Source of the DNA: Collybiopsis luxurians FD-317 M1
Lineage: Eukaryota; Basidiomycota; Agaricomycetes; Agaricales; Omphalotaceae
Direction of reading: 5' to 3'
NCBI GenBank assembly: GCA_000827265.1
Contig: KN834777.1
Coordinates: forward strand, 304,594-368,593
Length of the DNA stretch: 64,000 nt
Program-made: the position numbers and the translations under genes
Part shown: piece after piece, positions 11,691 through 22,467 of the stretch
Numbering within the stretch: position 1 is the first letter of the stretch
Layout: the number at the start of each line of letters is the position of its first letter
Notes under the pieces: generated by a model
Databases searched by the model: none
The model's input: the letters and a program-made list of their open reading frames with translations, nothing else
What the model was told of the DNA's origin: nothing

Positions 11691-11981
11691 AGAAAGAAAG
11701 GACACTGCGACTCCAAAGCAGATCGCACTCCTTGCAACTCCCCCAGGATTTCCAAAGGCTCAGGCAGGAAGACTGATTCTAGTACGAAACGGTTACAAAC
11801 TCATCAACACAAGATACGTTCGCCCAAGCTCGGTTTTTCTGTTATCGGAATATCGCCCATGTTCAAAGGCAAATCCCGGCAATGCGTAAAGAAGCATTGC
11901 CCGTTTCAAGATGTCCAGAATTGGGACAGAGAAGGGGAGACGAAGGAAGAGAGGGTCCGAGAACTTGATATTTTTGCTTAG
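10764..11981 (+). CDS. Single-pass membrane protein with long polar tail, copy B
   Basis: Two exons, 10764-11096 and 11145-11981, with a 48-nt intron (GTATAT...CTCAG, branch-like CTGAAT), giving 389 aa in one frame. Residues 1-36 are a short Ser/Thr-rich N-terminus without a signal peptide. One hydrophobic helix spans about 38-60 (VWTIFALTFIVIVITGVVCY), followed by YSCYHSAIYQQELEITDSL and a basic stretch, RVRWEKWAKERG. The remaining 280 residues are Ser/Pro/Thr-rich and probably disordered, with a conserved FYVPDTPLHSVLNPKLAPVG segment and a basic C-terminus. Topology suggests a long cytoplasmic tail. I do not recognise a family. A TTG at 10752 could extend the frame, but the ATG is preferred because the paralogue keeps it. 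Copy A at 5012 is broken. Confidence 0.75.
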
Positions 11982-12361
11982 TGATACAGTGCGGGTACGA
12001 TCTGGGATAGCGAAGGTGGGTTCTCAGCGCGAATTAGTAACCAAAACCGTGGCATTGGCACAATAATTGATTACATTAGATGGGACGCTCGAACACTGTT
12101 CATGTACACCCTACGCATATTGTTAACCTTCCTATGATTCATTCGCATTCGTTCGTGCGGTCGTGACACAAGAGGTGTCACTACACAGTAGTGTAAGGAT
12201 GTGTGTGTGCTAGATTGTATCTTCATGATGTCGTGAATGTACAACACAGAAAGGTTTCACAAAACTCATTACGGGAGATCGTCCGCTTGCAGTTGTTCGT
12301 CTGATCTGGACCGATAACCACCGTATCTAGGTCCCTCATAATAAAAGGTTATTTTGTATGT
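11982..12361. other. Intergenic; start of duplicated NACHT block at about 12178
   Basis: From about 12178 the sequence matches 25325 onward (for example GCTAGATTGTATCTTCATGA), which marks the left edge of the NACHT duplication. Nothing else is seen. Confidence 0.6.
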
Positions 12362-12571
12362 ATGAGGTTGAAACTCCTGAGCAAGCTATGCTTCAGTGTA
12401 GGTTCACGTCCGACGTTGCGTGAGTTTTATGCTACCATTCTAGCCTCAGCAATCAATCATACCGGATATAGACTGCTTCTGGCCTCGTTCCCTACGTTCG
12501 CTAAGTGGGTCTACGAAGTTTTCTCTCTTACTTTGATAAAACTCCAACTTTCCAGTGCTGAACAAAATTGA
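12362..12571 (+). other. Small open frame conserved upstream of NACHT copy 1
   Basis: A 69-codon frame starting MRLKLLSKLC and ending LIKLQLSSAEQN lies 165 bases before the NACHT ATG. The same frame occurs at 25511-25723 before the second NACHT copy. The two differ by an 18-base, frame-preserving indel near codon 17. Conservation may only reflect recent duplication; it may be an upstream ORF, a small protein or chance. Confidence 0.35.
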
Positions 12572-12735
12572 GAAATTCAGTGTTCAGATCTGGGATCGTG
12601 TCGTGTATCGGCTTTCAATTCAAACTTTTGAATTTATAAATGCTGTGGAACCCTTCGTTGCTTAATCTTGACCATCTTCACCTCTAATTAATATTGACCT
12701 CAAAGCAACTCTAGAGCGTCGCATCTTTGCTTCAG

Positions 12736-13456
12736 ATGTTCAATGGTGCACAGGATTTTACCATTAGTGGTGGAAACTTCAGTAACGTTGGTCATGATCT
12801 AATCATACATGAGGGAGGGCAAATAGGTGTGTACGCAGGCGACCAATACATGAAAAACCCCACTGAAATCTATTATTGTAACTGTAGGACTCTTGACTTT
12901 GCATCGTCGCACGTCACTTTCAGCATCATACGACGCAGAAGCTCGCTGTCCTCCTCCCCTTTGCCATCCAAACACTCGCAAAGCGGCCTTGCAGGATTTG
13001 GAACACTGGGCGAACTCGACGACAGGGGTAGGTAGTGCAAAGATACTCTGGCTCTATGGGGCTGCTGGTGCAGGCAAGACTGCAATCGCTCAGACTTTTG
13101 CCCAAATATGCGCTCAGAGTGGAACTCCCATTGGAAGTTTCTTTTTCTGGCATTCAGATTCCTCTCGTAACAATCCCCAACGATTGTTCACCACCATCGC
13201 CTTGCAAATGGCCATTGCTATACGACCACTACGGGGTATCGTGGATGAAACAGTCACCGAGAATCCTTTTGCACCCACATCGTCCATTGAGAATCAATAC
13301 AAAGTCTTGATTATCCAGCCGCGGTTGAGCTTAAAGGACCAGACTCGATCAGAGCTTGAGCGTGGAGAAACCGGGAAGAAACGCTCACGATACTCCTCGA
13401 CTACTTCTGCTCCGAATAAATGGCTACGGACATCTGACGACGGTCACAATTGTTGA
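12736..13456 (+). pseudogene. Truncated NACHT NTPase gene, copy 1
   Basis: Exon 1 (12736-12826) starts MFNGAQDFTISGGNFSNVG; intron 12827-12887; exon 2 from 12888 reads SASYDAEARCPPPLCHPNT, then the P-loop GAAGAGKTAIAQ. It is nearly identical to 25864-26570 up to about 13445, then diverges and stops at TGA 13454-13456. The Walker B region, NACHT core and C-terminal part are lost. The product would be about 220 aa with an N-terminal motif and P-loop only. It might be transcribed, but as a NACHT ATPase it cannot work. The break lies just after a basic Ser-rich stretch (GKKRSRYSSTTSAPNK). Confidence 0.8.
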
Positions 13457-14594
13457 AAACTCGCATACGCTCGCGACGCCTCAAATGTATGAAACTCTCG
13501 CGAGCACCACAAGATTCCCAAATTCGCGAGCTGATACGAGGCAGTACCAGGAGCCGGAAGGAGCCTAGAGGAGTCGAGGTTAATTAAAGTGCCATAAAAA
13601 TTATTTTTAATAAATAGCACAAAAATCAACAATGAGTTGCGAGAAAATGCACACTTATGTTCGAAAGTACACAACGGAGGCATGGAAGCAAGCAGCACCT
13701 TATCAGCCATCAAGTTCTCGAACGCGAACCCTTACTTTTAGCCGCAGCCTTGATCAAACACTCGGCTTTGCAAGCCTCTCGCGCCTTAGCTCCGTTGTCG
13801 AAGGCTTGGCGTCCTCTTTATCACTTTCGTACAGTTCCGCCGGGAGAGCGTCCCATCCACGAATGTAATTCTAGTAAGATTTGCGTGAGTTACTCCGTCT
13901 GAAGCTAAACAAAGCGACACGTTCCAATATATCTTTAGGAAAAACATACCACCCATGAGCTTATTATAGAATTGAGATATGAGGAGACATTAGCCTGAGT
14001 ATATGCTGGGCATGAGAAGAGCGAGGAGCGGCGTGACCCAGCTTCCTCAAGTCAGAGCCAGAATTGCTGAGGAACAATGTTCTGACGTGTGACGAGGTGG
14101 TTGATATCGCGCGAAGAATTCGTACAAGTGTCTCTTATGTAAGGTGCTGATCTGAAATGAAGGTTTGACTACAATATAGTGTCATTGAGATATACAATCT
14201 AGGTCTTTATGATCATTTCTTGTGACAATCTAGTCAAGAAAGGTCACACAACTTGTCAAGATGAAGCTATCCTGACCAGCCTCAGAGTCAGTTGTTGCTT
14301 CTACAAAAGGTCCTGGAGAGCTGGGAAGATTGATGGCAGTAGCTTGCTCCACCTTGTGAGCAATGGTTCATCATCATCACTGGGCCTTAAGAGAGTCAGA
14401 GAGTAAATGCAGTAAGAAAAGAAACATACTCATAGTTCTTGTTCAATGAGGCAATGACTGCAGCTTCAACAGCTGAGATACTGATGAACACATTGATTAT
14501 GCATAGGGTCCAGCACCTAGCCTTGATGATTGAGGTGCAGTTTCTATGGAAAGGCATTAGCTCTGAAAAAAGGAAAAGTTGGCATGTATTGTAC
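13457..14594. other. Sequence after the NACHT break, no clear gene
   Basis: 13700-13905 (plus strand) has a coding-like stretch, ALIKHSALQASRALAPLSKA followed by PLYHFRTVPPGERPIHE, that I do not recognise and that has no start. The remainder to 14594 shows no gene. Confidence 0.35.
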
Positions 14595-14757
14595 AGAAAC
14601 TGCCACATCAGGAAAAATAGGGTTGAACCTCAGGAAACCTAAGAAGAATAGTAACCTCAGGTTACCTGAGGATGGCCTAGGTAAACTAAGTGCTTGAAGT
14701 GTCCTATTCTTCTTAGGTTTCCTGAGGTCCAACTCTATTTTTCCTGATGCAGTTTCT
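14595..14757. repeat. Long hairpin: 55-bp inverted repeat with 52-nt loop
   Basis: The left arm 14595-14651 and right arm 14704-14757 are reverse complements apart from about two substitutions and a 3-nt difference (arm core CCTCAGGAAACCTAAGAAGA). The loop contains a second small palindrome, CCTCAGGTTACCTGAGG at about 14655-14671. It could be a foldback or MITE-like element, or the source of a hairpin RNA. Confidence 0.9.
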
Positions 14758-15929
14758 TTTCTTTCTTCTCTTGTAAAGACTTCAATGTAATTGTTTGAGA
14801 TATTGCTTTATTTTTCTGCTGTACCTCTAGCTGCTCTTCTTCATTGTTCTCGTCTTCGTCTTCTTCGTCGTTCTCATTCTTGTCACAATTGAATCTTGTC
14901 CGTTGTCTTGGTCACTGGAGTTAAAAAAGCTACGAGGGACAGCCCTGGGATCAGGAAATGATTTATGAAATAATTTAGTCTTCTGAGAGATCAGTGTAGA
15001 AGGGGCAGGGCGTTTGGTGCTTGACATGATGGGGGTATGGAAGGGGGAAGAGTTTGTTTATCGAAATGCGTAGAAACACATTATGTCATTATTCACGTGA
15101 CTCTGGACTTGTATGGATTTTGCGAAGTTCGTCGCTCACCTTGTTCGTTTTCCTTCCAAATATTTATCCTTTCTTCATTCCTCACTCAAGGTGGCCAAAC
15201 AGAGCTGTCGGTACTGCAACAAATTATTTGGTAGAGGGCTTGCAAAGCATCAGAATACTTAACTGTCCATGCGAAGGACAGGTTGTAAATGACCTGGACA
15301 GGAATGGAATGGGGCGTCACAGGATTCCATTATATAATTCCAGTCCTCACAAGCCCTCGCAAGTAATGCAAATTCTTGTGAAGTCCTTGTTTGTAGAGAG
15401 AATTTCTCACAAATGCTCATGAAGTGTCAAATGCGGTTCAGAGCTCGTGGCGCTTCACGAGCTACGTGCTCTTTTGCTAACATCAGCCTGAGAGAATCAG
15501 GTCCCGAATAGCAGTATTCTTGAGCTTTCATCTAGGTACACTTTAAAATCCAAGTCGAATGAGTAGTCCCTTTGAAACACTTTGCAGTCAAAGTTTATTC
15601 TATCAGATGAATTGTGAATGGGAGAGGCAAGAGCTTCTAATAAATTGTTCCTCACCGTGTCCAGCCATCTATGATTGTAACGCCTTGTCTTCTAAGCGAT
15701 TCATCTAAATCTTTAAGCCATGGACCTTGCTGAATGGTGCATTGATCGGGTAATGGTGACCTTCCTATCAAATCGTCGGCAGCATAGCTGTATACAGGTG
15801 TAGCAGGTTTGATGCCTTGAATGCTGTAGAGCCCCCAGTTTCTCCATTCTTTTCATCGCCAGTCACCTGCGATCAGGATTCAACAGAGCATAGTACAGTA
15901 TCTAGTCTCCATGGTGTTTGTCCTTCCAA
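14758..15929. other. Intergenic, no gene seen
   Basis: Low coding potential on both strands. A minus-strand open frame at 14827-15027 is Lys/Thr-rich and probably spurious. No repeats or element ends were recognised. Confidence 0.4.
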
Positions 15930-16170
15930 ATGTTCGACAGGTCGCGGGACTTTACCATCAATGGGGGGACTTTCCAGAATGCTGGATCCGGATGCAATGT
16001 GAATGGTAAATACAAGGCTGGTGACATTACGTCACACATCATCTCTAGCTTATTATGATCATTGATGCCGGCACTCGTTATGCCCCTCCCTTCTGCCATC
16101 TAGGAACTCGTAAGGCCATCCTACATGACTTAGACCATTGCGTAAACAGAGCCGAGCATCAAATCTCAAC
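15930..16170 (+). pseudogene. NACHT N-terminal relic
   Basis: ATG at 15930 opens MFDRSRDFTINGGTFQNAG, the same motif as exon 1 of the two other NACHT copies, with a GT donor (GGTAAAT) at 16006 in the same codon phase. After the intron-like stretch the sequence reads DAGTRYAPPFCHLGTRKAIL, matching DAEARCPPPLCHPNTRKAVL of the full gene. The exon 2 frame does not join cleanly and similarity ends near 16170, before the P-loop. It is an older, third copy of this gene family in the window. Confidence 0.75.
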
Positions 16171-17055
16171 ATTCATTGTCCACCTTTTGAGTGGGCAAAA
16201 TTTGTAGTTGAAGACAATTTGGGTCGAGGATTGCTGGTTATGGTTGCTCAACTCGGAGGAAACTGAGCCAATAATTCAGCCGGGCATTCTATTGACAGGA
16301 TTACAAACCTCAAAAAGGAAGGAAAGTAGATTGATATGGACAAATGTAGCAACACCGAATATTGCAACAGTCACACCATAATTCAAGCAATATGAGTAGG
16401 AAGGAAAGGGTGGGAAAAACACTTGATGAGCGTTATTGAACATCTACATAGAGATAATTTGAATTGGGTTACTAAAACTTGACTCAAACGAGACTGTTGT
16501 GGTGGGCGTGATTTTGTTCAGTACCTTAGGCATACAGATTCTTTGACACCTTTGATCTACCAGCACTCACCAATCCACCTTTAGCAGCTGTTATTCTTGT
16601 CTTACTATTCTTAGCCGAGAAGTGCAAGCGGAAATGTCTGTATAGAAAACTTCCGTAGTTCTTATTCAATGAGCTCTAAATTCTGTAATAATATTTTCAA
16701 GACACAAAAAACTCTCATCGCTAAGCAATGGCAAGGGAGTTTCCAGAGGATACCAGTGAGACCCTTAAAAATGGCAGAGAAGTGCAAGTGTGACATCCGT
16801 GACCCTGCCAAAATTTGGGGGAGTATGGCAGGTCGGACCGGACAATCCTCGACCTCTTCCACTTGCAGCTTTTCGACTTGGTGGCGAACTTGAAGATTGT
16901 TCCTAAAATTATACCAACCTACTCTTAAAATGCATATCAAAACATTACTTGCCTTGATTTTTCATCTGCTTTCTCGTGCTCGGTTTTTTTCTTTTGAAGT
17001 TACGCCGTCAAAAATGGCTACTTCCAGCATTGTCAAAATCCTGAATTTTTCTTAT
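16171..17055. other. Intergenic, no gene seen
   Basis: No convincing gene. A minus-strand open frame at 16662-16940 and its overlapping plus frame have no recognisable features. Confidence 0.4.
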
Positions 17056-17300
17056 CTAAGATAGAGTTGACCCGCAACCCGGTGCATCACATGATGCCGC
17101 TGAAATAAAGAAAACCTATCTCTGCTTTGAAAAATCCAAAAAGTAAAAATATGGCTCTGAGGAACTTTTGGGAAAGCCCCTCTGCAAAGATCCTCTGAGC
17201 CTGATTTTTGATTTTTGAAAGCGTCGAGTTGTAGATAGCTTTTTCTTCATTTTGAGTGGCATCACATGATGTACCAGGTTGCGGGTCAACTCTTTCTTAG
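17056..17300. repeat. Inverted-repeat element, MITE-like
   Basis: The first about 120 bases pair with the last about 120 as imperfect inverted repeats. The outer parts are CTAAGATAGAGTTGACCCGC on the left and the complement of GCGGGTCAACTCTTTCTTAG on the right; both arms contain CATCACATGATG and GAAGAAAA-type stretches, with GGCTC-GAGG close to the centre. There is no open frame. The size and lack of coding suit a non-autonomous DNA transposon, but a clean target duplication was not found. Confidence 0.7.
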
Positions 17301-17734
17301 TTTATCAGAATTGTGAGTAAATATACCCTTGCATATACCATCCAATATAAAGCTATAAAAAGTTGGAAGTGAGTAGCTCAGAATTGAGAGCACATGAAAC
17401 AATTTTAAATGTGATCTTGCACTTCCCGGTGATCTTGCACTTCTGGGTCAAGAATAGTAAGTGAGCTATACATGAACACTGATGATTTTTTATATAAGAT
17501 CAATTCTGTCGTTAAATTTTTATTCTCACAGTCCTCCTATCGCATCACCCTTTAGTCGGATTCATTATCGTCGATAATTGTGATGCGCATTGCCGCACAG
17601 TATCAATGCTAATATAATTTCGGTAACGGTCGATCTAACACACGAGGAATTTGTCCCTATCACTGCCATCAGCACCAATGCCTCCGGCCCTCCATATCCT
17701 CTGTTATTGGCATCATAATGGCCCCTATTGTCTT
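17301..17734. other. Intergenic, no gene seen
   Basis: This stretch ends at the insertion point of the copia element. No gene, RNA or repeat is recognised. Confidence 0.4.
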
Positions 17735-17739
17735 TGTCA

Positions 17740-17906
17740 TGTTGTGGATGTAATATGACATCACGCGTCGGATACGCGTAAATGGCAGACGCGTCGAAAC
17801 AATAGTTTGTCCTGCTCCATTAGAATATTCTAGATCAATTGTACGTAGGTATATAGGCTTGTGCATGAGCTAGTAATAGAGCAGATTTTTCCCAGTATCT
17901 TCAATA
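17740..17906 (+). repeat. 5' LTR of copia element 1
   Basis: Starts TGTTGTGGATGT and ends CTTCAATA, directly followed by the primer-binding site. It contains a GTATATAGGC TATA-like site. It differs from the 3' LTR by A against G in GCGTCGAAAC/GCGTCGGAAC. Confidence 0.95.
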
Positions 17907-17922
17907 GGTTATGGGCCCCGAG
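17907..17922 (+). promoter_or_regulatory. Primer-binding site, initiator-tRNA-Met half-tRNA type
   Basis: GGTTATGGGCCC abuts the LTR. It is complementary to the anticodon stem-loop of eukaryotic initiator tRNA-Met (GGGCUCAUAACC, allowing a G-U pair), the primer type known for Drosophila copia, rather than to a tRNA 3' end. Confidence 0.75.
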
Positions 17923-17992
17923 CCCCGACTGAATTCTTGCATATTCTAGCTTAGCTCCTCATTGTAACTTGTCCTTCCACACTCATACCACC

Positions 17993-20900
17993 ATGACAGA
18001 TTCATCATCGACAACCAGTGCATACCGTATTCAGCATCTTTCAGGTGCTGAGAACTACTCGACCTGGAAAGTCAAAATGCTTGACATCCTTACCGACATG
18101 GGCCTTGAGGAACACGCCCTCAGCACGGCCACCAAACCCAACAAGCCAGATGTCGACCCAGATGTCCTTGCTTGGGCAAAGAAGGACAGACAGGCACTTT
18201 CCGCTATCTGTCTTAGGGTAGGTGATGAACCACTCGTGTACATTTCTGACGCAGCTACCGCCAAGGCCGCATGGTCTACTCTATCCAAAGTCTACGCACC
18301 CAAAGGCGCCATCGGAATTGTCTTGGTACGACAGAAACTATTCCGTGCCCAGTGCCAAGAAGGCGAAGACATCTCTGAGCACATCCGCACCCTTCTTCGT
18401 TACAGGAAGGAACTTGCAACTCTTGGATCCACCCTCACTGATGACGAGTTCTCCATCACCCTTCTCACCTCTCTCCCCAACTCCTGGGATAATTTTATCC
18501 AAGGTGTCGATACCTCTTCCCTATCTGACTCCACTAAGATCATTGCTCGCATTCTTGAACAAGCTCGACGTAAAGATGCCAAACCTAATTCCGATGATGT
18601 CGCCCTTGCCGCCAATCGATTCCGACCCTCGAAAAAGTTTAATAATCGCAATTCCTCCATGTCAAACTTGGGCTGTCATGGCTGTGGTCGCCATGGACAT
18701 TTCATCAGCGAGTGTCGGGACACTGCCGCTGGCAAAACATTCACAGCAGAACAGAAGAAGTCAAATTATGAGCATTCCTTACAGAATCGCCCAAAACGTC
18801 CTAGGTCTAACAACCGAGCTCATGTCGCTCAGAGTCAGGACAAGGAACCACTGGACATGGAGGACTATGCCTTCATGAGCCATGACTATTCGGATAGTTC
18901 CTTAGGTCCTGATACTTGGTTAATAGACTCTGCTACTACTAAACATGTTATCTGCAATAAATCTCACTTTTCCACTTATTTTGATATGCCCGGACACACA
19001 GTCAAAGGTTTTGGCAGTACCTCAGTTCATGGAGAAGGCACCACTGTGGTAGCCTCTCACCTCAGTAAACATGCCTTCAGTCTTATCCTTCACAACACCC
19101 TTCACGTTCCTGATGCCCCATTCAATCTCATTTCGGTCGGTTGTATGACCCGCGCTGGATTTACAGTCCGATTTGCAAAAGATTATATTTCGGTCTACTC
19201 TCCTGGTACATCCCCTCGTGAGGTAATACGAGGCAAGCGAGTTGGCAATCTCTACATTGTCAACATTACTCACAGCCCTTCTCGGTTATTCAAAAATCCA
19301 GCACCTCCTCCCTCCAACCCTACTCCTTCTGCTCCGAAACCAAACATCACCCATGCTCAACCTGAACCCAAATCCGAAACACTTGCTTTCCCCGCTCGCC
19401 CTTCTGCTCGCTCCTGGAAAGATTGGCATCGTATCTTTGGCCATATGAATACTAAGTCTGTAAAACTGTTGAAGGATCGTGAGATGGTCACTGGAATGGT
19501 CATTGACTATGACAGTGATCTTACCTTCAGTTGCGATGCCTGCAAATGCGCAAAGATGCACGTACACCCTTTTCCATCGGAAGCTGAGCGAAAATTTTCG
19601 GAAATTGGTGAAATGACTTTCACTGATGTTTGGGGACCTGCACGCACAAATGGTATCTGTCGTGAACACTACTATGTCTCATTCACTGATGCCGCAACTC
19701 GGAGGACAATCATCTATTTCATGCGACACAAATCAGAGGTGGAGGAAAAAGTCAAGAATTATGTCACATACATTTTCACCCAAACTGGCAAGCGCTGCAA
19801 GGCCTTTCGCTTCGACAATGGGGGAGAATACATCTCCAAGAAGGTCCTACACTATCTTCAGTCAGAAGGTATTCGTTACGAGATCACTGCTCCATACTCA
19901 CCTCAGCAGAATGGTGTAGCAGAGTGACTCAACTGCACTGTCGTTGAGCATGCACGCGCTATGCTAGCTCAACACAATCTCCCTTTATTCCTATGGCCCG
20001 AGGCAGTTGCTTACACTGTCTACCTCAAAAACCGTTCTCCAACTCGCGCTCTGGACAGAGACATCACCCCCGAAGAAGCTTTCTGGAATAAAAAACCTGA
20101 CATCAGTACTCTATTTGAATTCGGCTCACCCTGCTGGGTTCTTCGCCAGGATGGGAAGAACCAGAAACTCACATCAAAATCCCGCCCTTTTCACTTTGTT
20201 GGTCTATCTGACGAGTCCCGTGCATACTGCTACTACAACCCCAAAACCCGCCAGGTCCAGACCTCCCGGAATGTTGCTTTCGACTTTGAAGATGAACTTG
20301 GGTCATCAGAAATCCCAGTTATCTCGTCGGCACTCAAGGGGGAGAAGGAAGGAATTTCTATAGAAAAATCTCCTCAGGTCGAGTTGCCGACAAATATAGA
20401 AACTCCGAACTCACCTGCAGCACCTCAGAACACTGAAATCCCCATTTTAATTTCACCTGCTTCCACCCCCACGCCCCTGCCATCTCCTACACCCTCATCT
20501 CCACCTACTCCTCCTCCAACAACCAAGCCCAAAGCCCCAAAGGACATCTCCAGCTCTATCAGCACAGAGAATATCACCACCAGCTGCCGAAAACATCCTT
20601 CAGTTAATTATCGACTCCTCAATAATCCAGATTCACGCTCACCTCGAAAACCTGACGCTTGGAAAACTCGAGTCCCAGAGACTGGACCTGGAACTGCTGA
20701 CTTTGCCTTTGCTGCTGCTCAGGACATGATGGCTCAAGAGCCGCTCACTATTGCTGAAGCGCAATCCCGTCCTGACTGGCCAAAGTGGAAGGAAGCAATG
20801 GATGCTGAAATTGCGCAGCTCCAAAAGCTTTCAACGTATCACCTCACTTCGCTCCCACCGGATCGTACAGCCATTGCAAATAAATGGGTCTTTAGACTCA

Positions 20901-22288
20901 AGCGCGACGAAGCCGGCAATATTTCGTGATACAAATCCCGACTCATTGCGAAAGGCTTTTCTCAAGTTCCCGGTATCGATTACAATGAAACATTTGCACC
21001 TGTAGTCCATATCGAAACTGTTCGCCTTCTCATCTCCCTTGCCGCCCGGTACAACCTCAAAGCTCACATCGTCGATGTTGTTGGCGCCTATCTCAATGGC
21101 AAACTCGACGAAGAGATTTACATGACACAACCGGAATGCTATGAGGATGGTACACCCCGTGTATGCAGACTCAAACGGTCGCTCTATGGTCTTAAACAGG
21201 CCGGTCGTGTCTGGAATCAAACTTTAAATGCAAGTTTCACGAAACTCGGATTTACGCGTCTTCTTTCAGATCAATGTGTGTACGTGCGTAGATCCGAGCA
21301 AGGGATTGTCATTGTAGCTGTACATGTTGACGACATGTCCATTTTCGCTTCAACTGATGACTTAATGTCTGAAGTTGAATCTCAACTCGCTACGGAATTC
21401 TCAATCAATCAGCTTGGCGATCTCCGTCAGCTCCTTGGTATGGAAATCCGACGCACTTCTGACTCCATTACCCTCACCCAGACCCAGTACCTCACTCGCA
21501 TCTTGGAACGATTTAGAATGTCTGATAGCAAACCTGTTCACACCCCCATCGATCCGCATGTCAAACTCCAAAAACTCCCTGACAGCGAATCTCATCCCGA
21601 CATTAAATCCACCTATCAGAATATAGTTGGATCCCTCATGTTCACTGCCATCATGACTCGCCCAGACATCTCCTTTGCTGTACAAACCCTTTCCCAATTC
21701 AACACTAATCCTGGTCCCATTCACCTCACCGCCGCCAAGCGCATACTTCGCTACCTCAAAGGGACTCTTAACCTCGGCATTCGATATATTGTGTCACCCG
21801 CAAGTCCCGACACAATTGAACTTGACATTTATAGTGATGCCGACTGGGGAAACAGTGTGGATGATAGGAGATCAATCTCTGGGTACGTAGCCATGCATGC
21901 AGGGGGAGCTGTAACCTGGAAGTCAAAGAAACAGCCTACCGTCGCTCTGTCGAGCATGGAAGCTGAATATTTGGCTTTAGCTGCCACTACCCGCGAAGCC
22001 CTTTGGCTCCGTATCTTATTTGAGGAACTTGGCTTACCATTCGGACATCCCACCAACATTCACATCGACAATCAAGGCACCATTGCCTTTGCCCGTAATT
22101 TTGGTTTTCACGCTCGTTCCAAACACATCGATATTCGGCACCATTTCATCCGCGAGAATATCACCTCTAACAAGGTGACAGTCAACTACTGCGCAACTGA
22201 CGAAAATATCGCCGATGTCATGACAAAGGGACTTAGCCGATACAAGCACGAACATCTTGTTCAGCTTCTGGGTATGTGTCGTGCTTGA
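17993..22288 (+). pseudogene. copia gag-pol polyprotein, two nonsense codons
   Basis: One frame of 1432 codons without frameshift, starting at ATG 17993 (context ACCACCATG). Gag (UBN2-type, YSTWKVKMLDILTDMG) is followed by a CCHC knuckle (CHGCGRHGHFISEC, about 18673), protease (TWLIDSATTKH, about 18915), GAG-pre-integrase HHCC region (WHRIFGHM to CDACKC), integrase core (TFTDVWGP; FRFDNGGEY), RT (YxDD-type VHVDD near 21325) and RNase H (YSDADWGNS; SSMEAEYLALA; HIDNQGTIAFAR). TGA at 19925 replaces the Arg of the usual Ala-Glu-Arg after NGV; TGA at 20927 replaces the Arg of Arg-Tyr-Lys in RT. Both fit CGA to TGA. With these, integrase and RT are not made as one protein from this copy. Confidence 0.9.
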
Positions 22289-22295
22289 GGGGGAG
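22286..22295 (+). promoter_or_regulatory. Polypurine tract
   Basis: TGAGGGGGAG directly precedes the 3' LTR and overlaps the gag-pol stop codon. It primes plus-strand synthesis in this element class. Confidence 0.8.
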
Positions 22296-22462
22296 TGTTG
22301 TGGATGTAATATGACATCACGCGTCGGATACGCGTAAATGGCAGACGCGTCGGAACAATAGTTTGTCCTGCTCCATTAGAATATTCTAGATCAATTGTAC
22401 GTAGGTATATAGGCTTGTGCATGAGCTAGTAATAGAGCAGATTTTTCCCAGTATCTTCAATA
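22296..22462 (+). repeat. 3' LTR of copia element 1
   Basis: 167 bp, identical to the 5' LTR except for one transition. It is followed by the target duplication TGTCA. Confidence 0.95.
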
Positions 22463-22467
22463 TGTCA

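Larger units (their letters stand above)
17740..22462 (+). mobile_element. Full-length copia LTR retrotransposon
   Basis: 4723 bp, flanked by a 5-bp target duplication TGTCA (17735-17739 and 22463-22467). In order: 5' LTR, PBS at 17907, a single gag-pol frame 17993-22288, polypurine tract at 22286-22295, 3' LTR. Domain order (protease, integrase, RT, RNase H) is that of Ty1/copia. The two 167-bp LTRs differ at one site, so insertion is recent. The only coding defects I see are two TGA codons. Confidence 0.95.
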
